A DNA stretch of 57,792 nucleotides, taken from positions 1-57,792 of the forward strand of contig JAEWHR010000154.1 in assembly GCA_023387655.1 (NCBI GenBank), given 5' to 3'. Made by a program: the position numbers and the translations under genes. The notes beneath the pieces were generated by a model. That model was given only the letters and a program-made list of their open reading frames with translations. It ran no database searches and was not told where the DNA came from. Positions 23,812 through 31,584 of this stretch are shown one piece after another (the stretch's first letter is position 1; each line of letters begins with the position of its first letter). Source of the DNA: Bacillota bacterium. GTDB taxonomy: Bacteria > Bacillota > Clostridia > Lachnospirales > Lachnospiraceae.

Positions 23812-24816
23812 ATGAAAATAAGTGTTCTTGGTGCAGGAACCTGGGGAACAGCACTTACAATTTTACTTAGTAATAATGGACATGAAGTAACACTATGGTC
23901 TGCTTTAGAAAATGAAGTGGTAGCATTAAATACTGACCGAGGAAATATTCCAAATCTTCCTGGTGCTGTGTTACCAGCTTCAGTAGTAGTGACTAATTCC
24001 CTAAGCGATACGTTTGAAGCTCCAGAATTTGTTGTATTTGCGGTAGCTTCACCATATGTTAGGGCAACTGCAAAAAAAGTTGCTTCTTACGTTAAGGATC
24101 ATACCATCATAGTAAATGTAGGTAAGGGTATTGAAGAAACGACCTTAGAGACCTTAACTGATATTATTGAAGAAGAGATTCCAAACGCTGATGTGGCAGT
24201 GATGTCAGGCCCTAGCCATGCAGAAGAGGTTAGTCGCGGAATTCCAACGACTTGCGTTGTTGGAGCAAAATCGAAAAAAACAGCTTCTCTCATTCAAGAT
24301 GCTTTTATGAATGACTGCTTTCGAGTATATACAAGTCCAGATATCATTGGAATTGAGCTAGGTGGTTCTTTAAAAAATGTTATCGCTTTGGCAGCTGGTA
24401 TTGCCGATGGATTAGGTTTTGGCGATAATACAAAGGCAGCGCTTATGACAAGGGGAATAGCTGAAATTAGCCGTCTTGGTATGAAAATGGGCGGTAAGCT
24501 TGAGACTTTTTCAGGGTTATCTGGAGTTGGTGATTTGTTTGTAACCTGTACAAGCAAACATAGCCGCAATCGTAATGCCGGTTACCTAATCGGAAAAGGT
24601 TATACGATGCAGGAAGCTATGGATGAAGTAAAGCAAGTAGTAGAAGGTGTTTATTCTGCGAAAGCTGCATTAAAGCTTGCCAAACAATATAATGTTGAGA
24701 TGCCTATTGTGGAGCAGATCAACTTAGTATTGTTTGAAGATAAATCTGCGAAGGCAGCAGTAAGTGATTTGCTACTTCGTGACAAGACACAAGAAAACAA
24801 TTCATTAGAATGGTAA
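23812..24816 (+). CDS. gpsA: NAD(P)H-dependent glycerol-3-phosphate dehydrogenase
   Basis: GpsA reduces dihydroxyacetone phosphate to sn-glycerol 3-phosphate for lipid synthesis. The 334 residues show the Rossmann motif LGAGTWGTAL (about 5-14), VNVGKGIEE, SGPSHAEEVSRGIPT, the catalytic Lys region in ELGGSLKNVIALAAGIADGLGFGDNTKAAL, and GLSGVGDLFVTCTS. Length and motifs are complete. It follows plsY, placing two steps of phosphatidate synthesis side by side. Confidence 0.98.
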   Translation: MKISVLGAGTWGTALTILLSNNGHEVTLWSALENEVVALNTDRGNIPNLPGAVLPASVVVTNSLSDTFEAPEFVVFAVASPYVRATAKKVASYVKDHTIIVNVGKGIEETTLETLTDIIEEEIPNADVAVMSGPSHAEEVSRGIPTTCVVGAKSKKTASLIQDAFMNDCFRVYTSPDIIGIELGGSLKNVIALAAGIADGLGFGDNTKAALMTRGIAEISRLGMKMGGKLETFSGLSGVGDLFVTCTSKHSRNRNAGYLIGKGYTMQEAMDEVKQVVEGVYSAKAALKLAKQYNVEMPIVEQINLVLFEDKSAKAAVSDLLLRDKTQENNSLEW

Positions 24817-24832
24817 AAAAGGAGAAAAACAA

Positions 24833-25474
24833 ATGAAAATCGCATTAATTAACGAAAACAGCCAAGCGGCTAAAAACACAATAATTTATGAAAGTCTAAC
24901 AAAAGTAGTTGAACCAATGGGACACGAAGTATACAACTATGGTATGTTCGGTGCTGAGGATCCAAATTCCTTAACTTATGTTCAGATTGGTATTTTAGCT
25001 GCCGTATTAATTAATTCTAAGGCAGCGGATTATGTAATTACAGGTTGTGGTACTGGTGAAGGTGCAATGCTTGCATGTAACTCCTTCCCTAACGTGGTAT
25101 GTGGTCATGTAGTGGATCCATCCGATGCTTTCATGTTTTCACAGATTAACGACGGTAACGCAATTGCTCTTCCATTTGCAAAGGGATTTGGTTGGGGTGC
25201 TGAATTAAACCTTCAATATATTTTTGAAAAGTTATTTGATGGTGAAAGTGGACAAGGTTATCCAAAGGAAAGAGCTATCCCAATGGAGAAGAATAGAAAG
25301 ATATTAAATGAAGTAAAGAAAGTTACTCATGTTGATTTAGTTACAATCTTAAAGAACTTAGACCAAGAGTTAGTAAAAGGTGCTTTAAGTGGCGCGAAGT
25401 TTAAAGAATACTTCTATGCTAACTGCCAGTGTGATAAGATCAGAGCTGCAGTAGCTGAAATTGTTGGAGAATAA
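24833..25474 (+). CDS. RpiB/LacA/LacB family sugar-phosphate isomerase
   Basis: Proteins of this family interconvert ribose/ribulose 5-phosphate, galactose/tagatose 6-phosphate or related sugars. The 213 residues start MKIALINENSQAAKN and carry the family loop as TGCGTGEGAMLACNSFPNVVCG, with a Cys in the position of the RpiB active-site region. At about 213 residues it is longer than RpiB (about 150), with a C-terminal extension of about 60. The actual sugar cannot be assigned. AAAAGGAGAAAAAC precedes ATG 24833. The gap to gpsA is only 16 bases, so it is in the same operon. Confidence 0.85.
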   Translation: MKIALINENSQAAKNTIIYESLTKVVEPMGHEVYNYGMFGAEDPNSLTYVQIGILAAVLINSKAADYVITGCGTGEGAMLACNSFPNVVCGHVVDPSDAFMFSQINDGNAIALPFAKGFGWGAELNLQYIFEKLFDGESGQGYPKERAIPMEKNRKILNEVKKVTHVDLVTILKNLDQELVKGALSGAKFKEYFYANCQCDKIRAAVAEIVGE

Positions 25475-25509
25475 GAAACAGTAGCTGAATAAGTTTTTGG
25501 AGGCCATAG

Positions 25510-26139
25510 ATGAAAGAGGTAATAGTAATCGGAGTAGCAGGTGGATCTGCTTCTGGAAAAACGACGGTTGCAGCACGCTTGAAAGAGGAATTTAGTGATA
25601 ATGTAGAATTGATATGTCATGACAGTTATTATTTGGCACATGATGATATGCCTTTTGAAGAACGTGTTAAGATTAATTACGACCATCCTAATGCATTTGA
25701 TACGGAGCGTATGTTAAAAGACATCCGTAGTTTAAAGCAAGGGATAGCGATTGATTGTCCTGTATATTCATACTCGGAGCATAATCGTACTCAGGAAACA
25801 GTCCATATAAAAGCAACGAAGGTTATTATTATAGAAGGTTTTTTAATCTTCGAAAACAAAGAACTTCGTGATTTGATGGATATTAAGATATTTGTGGACA
25901 CAGATGCGGATGAACGTTTGGTACGTCGTATTTTAAGAGATGTTAAGGAACGAGGACGTAGTTTGGAGTCTGTCATTACGCAATACATTAATACTGTGAA
26001 GCCAATGCATGAACAATTTGTTGAGCCAACAAAAAAACATGCTGATATCATCATTCCTCGCGGTGGTGAAAATCAAGTGGCACTTCAAATGGTTATGAAT
26101 CGAATTAAAGCAATAGTAGAAGAAGAGACAAAGAACTAA
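25510..26139 (+). CDS. udk: Uridine kinase
   Basis: Udk phosphorylates uridine and cytidine for pyrimidine salvage. The 209 residues have the P-loop GGSASGKTT (about 11-19), the nucleoside-binding CHDSYYLAHDDMPFEERVKINYDHPNAFD segment, and IIEGFLIFENKELRDLMDIKIFVDTDADERLVRRILRD. The length fits. TTGGAGG precedes ATG 25510. A sigma-E-like promoter for spoIVA begins directly after its stop codon. Confidence 0.95.
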   Translation: MKEVIVIGVAGGSASGKTTVAARLKEEFSDNVELICHDSYYLAHDDMPFEERVKINYDHPNAFDTERMLKDIRSLKQGIAIDCPVYSYSEHNRTQETVHIKATKVIIIEGFLIFENKELRDLMDIKIFVDTDADERLVRRILRDVKERGRSLESVITQYINTVKPMHEQFVEPTKKHADIIIPRGGENQVALQMVMNRIKAIVEEETKN

Positions 26140-26169
26140 GAATATTTTAAATGCCCCTTTCATATATAT
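26140..26169 (+). promoter_or_regulatory. Sigma-E-like sporulation promoter of spoIVA
   Basis: GAATATT (26140-26146), a 14-base spacer and CATATATAT (26161-26169) resemble the mother-cell sigma-E pattern (kmATATT, 14-15, CATACAMT). spoIVA is a known sigma-E gene in Bacillus. Predicted start of RNA is about 26174-26177, inside the loop of the hairpin described next. Confidence 0.65.
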
Positions 26170-26199
26170 TACTAGCTTGTAATTATATGGAAGGGGTAT
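26151..26199 (+). promoter_or_regulatory. 16-bp hairpin masking the spoIVA ribosome site
   Basis: Bases 26151-26166 pair with 26184-26199 (16 bp, two G-U pairs, no mismatch), leaving a 17-base loop. The right arm contains the ribosome site GGAAGGGG (26189-26196). RNA reading through from udk would hide the site. RNA started at the sigma-E-like promoter would lack the left arm. Confidence 0.75.
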
Positions 26200-26203
26200 T
26201 GTT

Positions 26204-27679
26204 ATGGATAATTTTAATGTATACAAAGACATCAAAGCCCGAACCAATGGAGAAATATATATCGGTGTTGTAGGCCCGGTTCGAACGGGAAAATCCACTT
26301 TCATCAAGAGATTCATGGATTTGTTAGTAATACCGAATATAGAGGATGTACATAGTAGAGAGCGTGCCATTGATGAGTTACCGCAGAGTGCTCAAGGAAA
26401 AACTGTGATGACTACCGAACCAAAGTTTATACCAAAAGAAGCAGTCGATATTCAAGTGCTTGGAGATGTTGACTTATCGGTACGTATGATTGATTGTGTA
26501 GGTTACATGGTGGAAGGTGCCCTCGGTCATACGGAAAATGAGCAGGAACGTTTAGTAAAAACTCCTTGGTTTGATTATGAGATACCTTTTACACAAGCAG
26601 CAGAACTTGGTACAAAGAAGGTTATTAATGATCATTCCACAATTGGTATCGTTGTAACTTGCGATGGTAGTTTTGGAGATATTCCAAGAGATAACTATGT
26701 TGTACCGGAAGAGAGAACTATTGAAGAGCTAAAACGGATAGGGAAACCTTTTGTTGTGTTATTAAACTCCAATCGTCCTATGTCAGAAGACACCAAACTG
26801 TTAGCAGAAAAACTAGGTGATAAATATGATGTCACTGTTATGCCGATCAATTGTGAGCAGTTAAAGAAAGAGGATATCGGTAGAATACTTAGCAATGTAT
26901 TATCAGTGTTCCCAATTACGGAAATAAGCTTTTTTCTTCCAAAATGGATTGAAATGTTTCCGAGAGACCATTATATTAAAAAATCGATTATTGAAACAGC
27001 AAAAGAGATGCTTCGAAAACTTCACTTGATGAAGGATGTGAATGTTGAAAATTGTACCGTTGACAATCCATATATCAATGAGTTTAAAGTAGATAAAATG
27101 GTAATGGAAGATGGTAGTGTTAGAATGATCGTTGACATCGATAACCGCTTCTATTATGACATTATCAGCGAGATGACAGGAATCCCTGTAAGCGGTGAAT
27201 ACGAATTTATGAAGATGATCAAAGAGCTTGCAGCAAAAAAACACGAATACGAGAAAGTTAGTAGTGCTTGTGAACAAGTAAAGCATAAAGGTTATGGAGT
27301 CGTATCTCCTTCCCAGAATGAAATAATGATTGAAGAACCAAGAGTGATTCGACATGGTAATAAATATGGTGTTAAGATTAAAGCAAATGCTCCTTCGGTA
27401 CATATGATTCAGGCAAATATTGAAACAGAAATTGCACCTATTGTTGGAACTGAAGAACAAGCTCTTGATTTAATTGCTTATATGAAAGAACAAGCTGAAA
27501 CTTCTCCAGAGGGTATCTGGGAGACGAATATCTTTGGTAAGACAATGAAACAGTTAGTAGATGAAGGAATTGCTTCTAAGATTAACAAGATGAATGACGA
27601 CAGTCAAATGAAACTTCAAGAAACCATGCAAAGAATTATCAATGAAAGCAATGGTGGATTGATTTGTATTATCATTTAA
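26204..27679 (+). CDS. spoIVA: Stage IV sporulation protein A
   Basis: SpoIVA is a cytoskeletal ATPase made in the mother cell that polymerises on the forespore membrane to form the spore coat base. The 491 residues begin with the NTPase domain, with Walker A GPVRTGKS (24-31) and IDCVGYMVEGALGH. The long middle domain and the conserved C-terminus ending GGLICIII follow. The length is standard. The ribosome site GGAAGGGG is inside a strong hairpin. A terminator follows, so spoIVA ends the der-plsY-gpsA-udk run. Confidence 0.98.
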   Translation: MDNFNVYKDIKARTNGEIYIGVVGPVRTGKSTFIKRFMDLLVIPNIEDVHSRERAIDELPQSAQGKTVMTTEPKFIPKEAVDIQVLGDVDLSVRMIDCVGYMVEGALGHTENEQERLVKTPWFDYEIPFTQAAELGTKKVINDHSTIGIVVTCDGSFGDIPRDNYVVPEERTIEELKRIGKPFVVLLNSNRPMSEDTKLLAEKLGDKYDVTVMPINCEQLKKEDIGRILSNVLSVFPITEISFFLPKWIEMFPRDHYIKKSIIETAKEMLRKLHLMKDVNVENCTVDNPYINEFKVDKMVMEDGSVRMIVDIDNRFYYDIISEMTGIPVSGEYEFMKMIKELAAKKHEYEKVSSACEQVKHKGYGVVSPSQNEIMIEEPRVIRHGNKYGVKIKANAPSVHMIQANIETEIAPIVGTEEQALDLIAYMKEQAETSPEGIWETNIFGKTMKQLVDEGIASKINKMNDDSQMKLQETMQRIINESNGGLICIII

Positions 27680-27691
27680 TAAGGGTTTAAG

Positions 27692-27741
27692 AAAAAGGTG
27701 TTGCCTCATTGGAGATTATTAAATGAGACAGCACTTTTTTT
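27692..27741 (+). terminator. Intrinsic terminator after spoIVA
   Basis: GTGTTGCCTCATT pairs with AATGAGACAGCAC (13 bp, one mismatch, one G-U) between 27698 and 27734, extended by A-run/T-run pairing, with seven T residues at the end. Confidence 0.9.
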
Positions 27742-28016
27742 AGAGCATTTTTTCTGATGATAAAAGCTTGCGCAACATAAACAGTAATTTACAGAATTTG
27801 TGATTTTGCACAAGAAAAAGAAGAACTTACATGTATACATTGACATCTCTGCTAGATATTGGTATAATTCCTGTAATATATGTAATAATTTCGTAATACA
27901 ATAATAATAGATAAGATCCTACTTTTTCTTATAGCGTAACAATTGCAAGCAACTTTGATTAAAGTTGATACATCGCAGTAAAAAAGAGAAATAGAATAAA
28001 ATCTGGGAGGTATGTC
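27742..28016. other. Intergenic region and long leader of the NlpC/P60 gene
   Basis: The 337-base gap after spoIVA holds the spoIVA terminator, a consensus promoter (27840-27868) and a leader of about 140 nt. The leader contains one clear hairpin, CAACTTT-GATT-AAAGTTG (27950-27967), and no coding frame. It does not resemble the cyclic di-AMP riboswitch that often precedes such hydrolases. Confidence 0.6.
27840..27868 (+). promoter_or_regulatory. Consensus sigma-A promoter of the NlpC/P60 gene
   Basis: A perfect TTGACA (27840-27845), a 17-base spacer and a perfect TATAAT (27863-27868). This indicates strong vegetative expression separate from spoIVA. Confidence 0.92.
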
Positions 28017-29111
28017 ATGAAGCAGGCAATAAAGAAAGTAACGACAGCCATGACAATAGCAGCGATATTAGTATGTTCTTCGCAAGTTATCACAATAAAG
28101 GCAGAAGAAATAAAAGAAGAAACATCCCTAGCAGGGTTATCAAAAGTATTGAATCAATATGTAAGTGATGACAATGCTAGTAAATCAGAAACAACAACTC
28201 TTTTATCTTCTCAGATTTCTATACCAGAGAATATAGCAATTGCTAAATGCAATGATTATGTGAATATAAGAGAAAAGGCAGGTACTTCATATAACATCAT
28301 TGGTATTTTAACGAAAGATTCCTATGGAATTGTGTTAGAAGTTAAAGATGGATGGGCTAAGATACAATCTGGCTCTGTTACAGGATATGTTTCAACGGAT
28401 TATCTATATATGGGAGAAGAAGGTGTAACTAAGGCGAGAGAGGTAGCAAGCCTTTTGGCAACGGTTACAGCAAACTCTGTTAATGTTAGAAAAGAACCAT
28501 CTACCCTCTCTAAGGATAACATTATTGAGGAAGTAGTTAATGGAGAAGATCTCGCAGTATTAAGTGCAGAGGTAGTTACTAAAAATGATCCTGGTGCAGT
28601 TCTTTGGGTAAAGATTGCTTTAGATGATTCCGAAGGAGAAGAAGTTGTCGGATATATAGCAAGGGAATTTGTTGATGTAGGATACAAATGGAAAACAGCT
28701 TCTAAGGTTGATGTTGAAGCCGCGAACTCTTCACCGATTCGATACAATTTGGTGAATGAATCTAAAAAATATATTGGTCTTCGTTATGTTTGGGGAGGAA
28801 CAAGCTTAACTACAGGTGCAGATTGCTCTGGATTTGTATGGGCTGTATATAAAAAATGTGGATTGAATACATCAAGTCTTGGCCTTCCAAGGACATCTTC
28901 AGAAATGGCACGTGGTGGAACCAAAGTGACGAGTGCTACAATAAAACCAGGAGACTTAGTATTCTATGGTGATAGTCGCGGTCGAGTAAACCATGTAGCT
29001 ATGTATATTGGCAATAATCAAGTTATCCATGAGAGTGGAAGAAAAACAGGTTGTAAAATTTCTAATATGTATTATCGTAAAGTAGTTACAATGAGAAGCT
29101 ATTTGCAATAA
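28017..29111 (+). CDS. Secreted SH3-domain NlpC/P60 peptidoglycan hydrolase
   Basis: This is an exported cell-wall endopeptidase of 364 residues. There is a signal peptide (1-27, ending before KAEE). Two bacterial SH3 domains follow (about 75-130, CNDYVNIREKAGTSYNIIG; about 142-225, NSVNVRKEPS). The C-terminal NlpC/P60 domain has the catalytic Cys270 (GADCSGFVW), His326 (VNHVAMYIG) and VIHESGR. Such enzymes cut stem-peptide bonds and are usually linked to growth or daughter-cell separation. GGGAGG precedes ATG 28017. It is a single-gene unit between a consensus promoter and a strong terminator. Confidence 0.95.
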   Translation: MKQAIKKVTTAMTIAAILVCSSQVITIKAEEIKEETSLAGLSKVLNQYVSDDNASKSETTTLLSSQISIPENIAIAKCNDYVNIREKAGTSYNIIGILTKDSYGIVLEVKDGWAKIQSGSVTGYVSTDYLYMGEEGVTKAREVASLLATVTANSVNVRKEPSTLSKDNIIEEVVNGEDLAVLSAEVVTKNDPGAVLWVKIALDDSEGEEVVGYIAREFVDVGYKWKTASKVDVEAANSSPIRYNLVNESKKYIGLRYVWGGTSLTTGADCSGFVWAVYKKCGLNTSSLGLPRTSSEMARGGTKVTSATIKPGDLVFYGDSRGRVNHVAMYIGNNQVIHESGRKTGCKISNMYYRKVVTMRSYLQ

Positions 29112-29119
29112 GAATAACT

Positions 29120-29164
29120 GGGGTGTCGTGTTCAGAAACTTTAATTTCTGATACGGCACCCTTT
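29120..29164 (+). terminator. Intrinsic terminator after the NlpC/P60 gene
   Basis: Bases 29121-29138 pair with 29144-29161 in a 17-bp stem with one bulge and a few G-U pairs, followed by TTT. Confidence 0.8.
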
Positions 29165-29173
29165 ACAATACCA

Positions 29174-29202
29174 TTGACATTAATAGTCGATATTCCTATA
29201 AT
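29174..29202 (+). promoter_or_regulatory. Consensus sigma-A promoter of the MutS-like gene
   Basis: A perfect TTGACA (29174-29179), a 17-base spacer and a perfect TATAAT (29197-29202), 52 bases before the start at 29255. It probably also drives rnhA and perhaps mutS-mutL. Confidence 0.92.
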
Positions 29203-29254
29203 AAGAAGGTATAACGAAAACTAGATGACATAAACAGAAGAAAGGGAATCCAGC

Positions 29255-30931
29255 ATGCTAACTGTAATGATAATAATTATCGCTTTTTTTATTGGAATCG
29301 TGATTAAAATAGAATACGATAAGGATAATAGTAAAAAGAAGTTAATTGCAAAATTAAACCGACAATGGGGTGATGTGCCAAAAGATGAATTTACACAAGA
29401 AAAATTAAATTCACTTTCCACATACTATAAAGCAATGCAAAGAGAATCTGGAGATATCGATGCCATTACATGGAATGATCTTGATATGGATCAGATTTTT
29501 ATGACTGTAAATAATACCTGTAGTGCTGTTGGTGAAGAATATTTATTTGCATTACTACATCAACCTGAATTTTCAGAAGAAAAATTAATAGAACGTAATC
29601 GATTGATTGAATTTTTCCGAACGAACAAAGAAAAACGTCTTGAGGTGCAGACGATTCTTTCTGGTATGGGTAAGTTAAGAAACATTAGTGTATATGAATA
29701 CATGAATCGCCTCAATAATCTACCAAGAGAAAATAATGCAACTCATTTCTTTTTAATACTTTCTGTAGTGTTAGCAATCGCTTTCATCTTTGTAGATCCG
29801 ATGATTGGATTTTTATTAACAGCTGGTACTGTAATTAATAATATTGTTCGTTATTATAAACGGAAAGCTGAGATAGAAAAGTATTTTCAAGTAGTTACGT
29901 ATATTATACGATTACTTGATAGTGCGAAAAACTTAAGTGAAATTGACATTGAAGAAATTAGTCAGTATAAGGACAACCTTAGTAAAATATCTAAGAGTTA
30001 TGCAGGTTTTCGAAAAGGTGCAGGAGTGGTTGCTTCGAAAAATCCAAATGGAAGCCTTGCAGATATGTTTTTAGACTATGTTCGTATGATTTTTCATATA
30101 GACTTAATCAAATTTAATTCGATGATGAATACCTTTGATGACAAACAAGGAGAATTAAACCGTGTTTACGAGATCTTAGGTATGATTGATAGTATGATAG
30201 CAGTTGCCTCTTTTCGTGAGTTGATGGAGGAATATTGTCTTCCTAAGCTACAAAAGAGTGAGAAACCTTTTCTTGAAGCAGAGAATATCTATCATCCAAT
30301 GTTAAATAGTCCGGTAAAAAACAGCATTAAAGAGCACAAAAGTGTATTAATTACAGGTTCTAATGCGTCAGGTAAATCAACATTTATTAAAACCCTTGCG
30401 ATCAATGCCATTTTAGCTCAGACGATTTATACCGTAATGAGTGATAATTATCATGCTAGCTTTTTTAAGGTTGCATCTTCTATGGCATTACAGGATAATC
30501 TCTACGGAAATGAAAGTTATTATATTGTTGAGATCAAATCTTTAAAAAGAATTCTTGATATGCTTGAGGATAAAGTTCCAACCCTATGCTTTGTGGATGA
30601 AGTGCTTCGCGGTACGAATACATTAGAACGTATTGCAGCGTCTTCTCGTATTTTATTAAGCTTATCAAAAGGCAATGCAATGTGCTTTGCTGCAACTCAT
30701 GATATAGAGTTAACTCATATTCTTGAGAAGTATTATTCCAATTACCACTTCCAAGAACAGGTTGTGGATAATAATATATTATTTGACTATGTCTTAAATA
30801 AAGGCAGAGCAGTTTCTAAAAATGCGATCAAACTTCTTAGCATCATTGGATATAATGATGATATTATTGAAGCTGCAACAGAATCAGCGAATGAATTTCT
30901 AGATAAGGGAGAATGGAAGGTTATCGAATAG
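29255..30931 (+). CDS. Membrane-anchored MutS-like ATPase
   Basis: The 558 residues have the lever and ATPase domains of MutS but not the N-terminal mismatch-reading domains. Walker A is GSNASGKST (about 367-375), Walker B is CFVDEVLRGTN, and the ATPase His is in AATHDIELTH. Unlike MutS or MutS2 there is an N-terminal hydrophobic helix (about 1-17) and a hydrophobic pair near 163-190, so the protein is probably membrane-bound. No Smr or KOW nuclease tail is present. The function of this MutS-homologue branch is unknown. AAGAAAGGGAATC precedes ATG 29255. Confidence 0.85.
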   Translation: MLTVMIIIIAFFIGIVIKIEYDKDNSKKKLIAKLNRQWGDVPKDEFTQEKLNSLSTYYKAMQRESGDIDAITWNDLDMDQIFMTVNNTCSAVGEEYLFALLHQPEFSEEKLIERNRLIEFFRTNKEKRLEVQTILSGMGKLRNISVYEYMNRLNNLPRENNATHFFLILSVVLAIAFIFVDPMIGFLLTAGTVINNIVRYYKRKAEIEKYFQVVTYIIRLLDSAKNLSEIDIEEISQYKDNLSKISKSYAGFRKGAGVVASKNPNGSLADMFLDYVRMIFHIDLIKFNSMMNTFDDKQGELNRVYEILGMIDSMIAVASFRELMEEYCLPKLQKSEKPFLEAENIYHPMLNSPVKNSIKEHKSVLITGSNASGKSTFIKTLAINAILAQTIYTVMSDNYHASFFKVASSMALQDNLYGNESYYIVEIKSLKRILDMLEDKVPTLCFVDEVLRGTNTLERIAASSRILLSLSKGNAMCFAATHDIELTHILEKYYSNYHFQEQVVDNNILFDYVLNKGRAVSKNAIKLLSIIGYNDDIIEAATESANEFLDKGEWKVIE

Positions 30932-30944
30932 ATAACCTCCTTCT

Positions 30945-30977
30945 TACCCATATTCACAGGCGGCGGTAGAATGGAGG
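30945..30977 (+). promoter_or_regulatory. Hairpin-SD start cassette of rnhA (weak stem)
   Basis: TACC (30945-30948) can pair with GGTA (30965-30968), which abuts GAATGGAGG (30969-30977), and 5 bases follow to ATG 30983. The stem is short with a long loop. The ATG inside the motif is in frame (M-E-D-F-M). Confidence 0.45.
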
Positions 30978-30982
30978 ATTTT

Positions 30983-31459
30983 ATGAAGGTTACCATTTAT
31001 ACAGATGGTGCTGCTAGAGGAAACCCAGATGGTCCCGGAGGATACGGAACCATCTTATCTTATATTGATTCTACTGGTGTAGAACATATTAGAGAATACT
31101 CTGGTGGTTATAAGAAAACAACAAATAACCGAATGGAGTTAATGGCAGCTATTGTTGGACTTGAAGCGTTAACAAAGCCTTGCTTGGTGACGCTTTATTC
31201 GGATTCTCAATATGTAGTAAAAGCATTTAACGAACATTGGATTGATGGATGGATAAAAAAAGGATGGAAACGTGGTAAGAATGAACCTGTAAAAAATGTG
31301 GATTTATGGAAACGTTTGCTTGCTGCAATGAAGCCACATGAAGTAACGTTTTGCTGGGTAAAAGGACACGATGGACATCCTCAAAATGAGCGCTGCGATG
31401 TACTTGCAACAACAGCAGCGGATGGTGGAAATTTAGCAGACGATATTATAGTGGAATAA
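30983..31459 (+). CDS. rnhA: Ribonuclease HI
   Basis: RNase HI degrades the RNA strand of RNA-DNA hybrids. The 158 residues show all catalytic acids: Asp in YTDGAARGNP, Glu in NNRMELMA, Asp in LYSDSQYVV and Asp in NERCDVLA, plus the basic handle GWKRGKNEPVKN. With rnhB at 11.7-12.4 kb, the cell has both RNase H types. ATG 30983 is chosen by the 5-base spacing after GAATGGAGG. It lies between a MutS-like gene and mutS, which gives the neighbourhood a DNA-repair character. Confidence 0.97.
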   Translation: MKVTIYTDGAARGNPDGPGGYGTILSYIDSTGVEHIREYSGGYKKTTNNRMELMAAIVGLEALTKPCLVTLYSDSQYVVKAFNEHWIDGWIKKGWKRGKNEPVKNVDLWKRLLAAMKPHEVTFCWVKGHDGHPQNERCDVLATTAADGGNLADDIIVE

Positions 31460-31555
31460 ATCTTGTTGCTATTATGACAACCTGACAATATTGATAAATT
31501 ATGTGATAAACGTAGGCTACTTGTGTAAGTATGCAAATTGTCACTGTTATGAAAA

Positions 31556-31579
31556 GGCACAAATGCGCCAGAATGGAGG
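31556..31579 (+). promoter_or_regulatory. Hairpin-SD start cassette of mutS
   Basis: GGCAC (31556-31560), loop AAAT, GCGCC (31565-31569; one A-C mismatch), then AGAATGGAGG (31570-31579) and 5 bases to ATG 31585. The ATG inside the motif is in frame (M-E-A-K-M). Confidence 0.65.
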
Positions 31580-31584
31580 CTAAG

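Noticed and set aside
26903..27460. Long minus-strand reading frame (185 codons) inside spoIVA
   Set aside because: It is antisense to a strongly conserved gene, its composition (rich in Phe, Asn, His, Ile) is typical of a shadow frame, and it lacks a ribosome site.
27868..28016. Cyclic di-AMP (ydaO-type) riboswitch before the NlpC/P60 gene
   Set aside because: The leader is AT-rich and lacks the G-rich conserved core and pseudosymmetric stems of that riboswitch.
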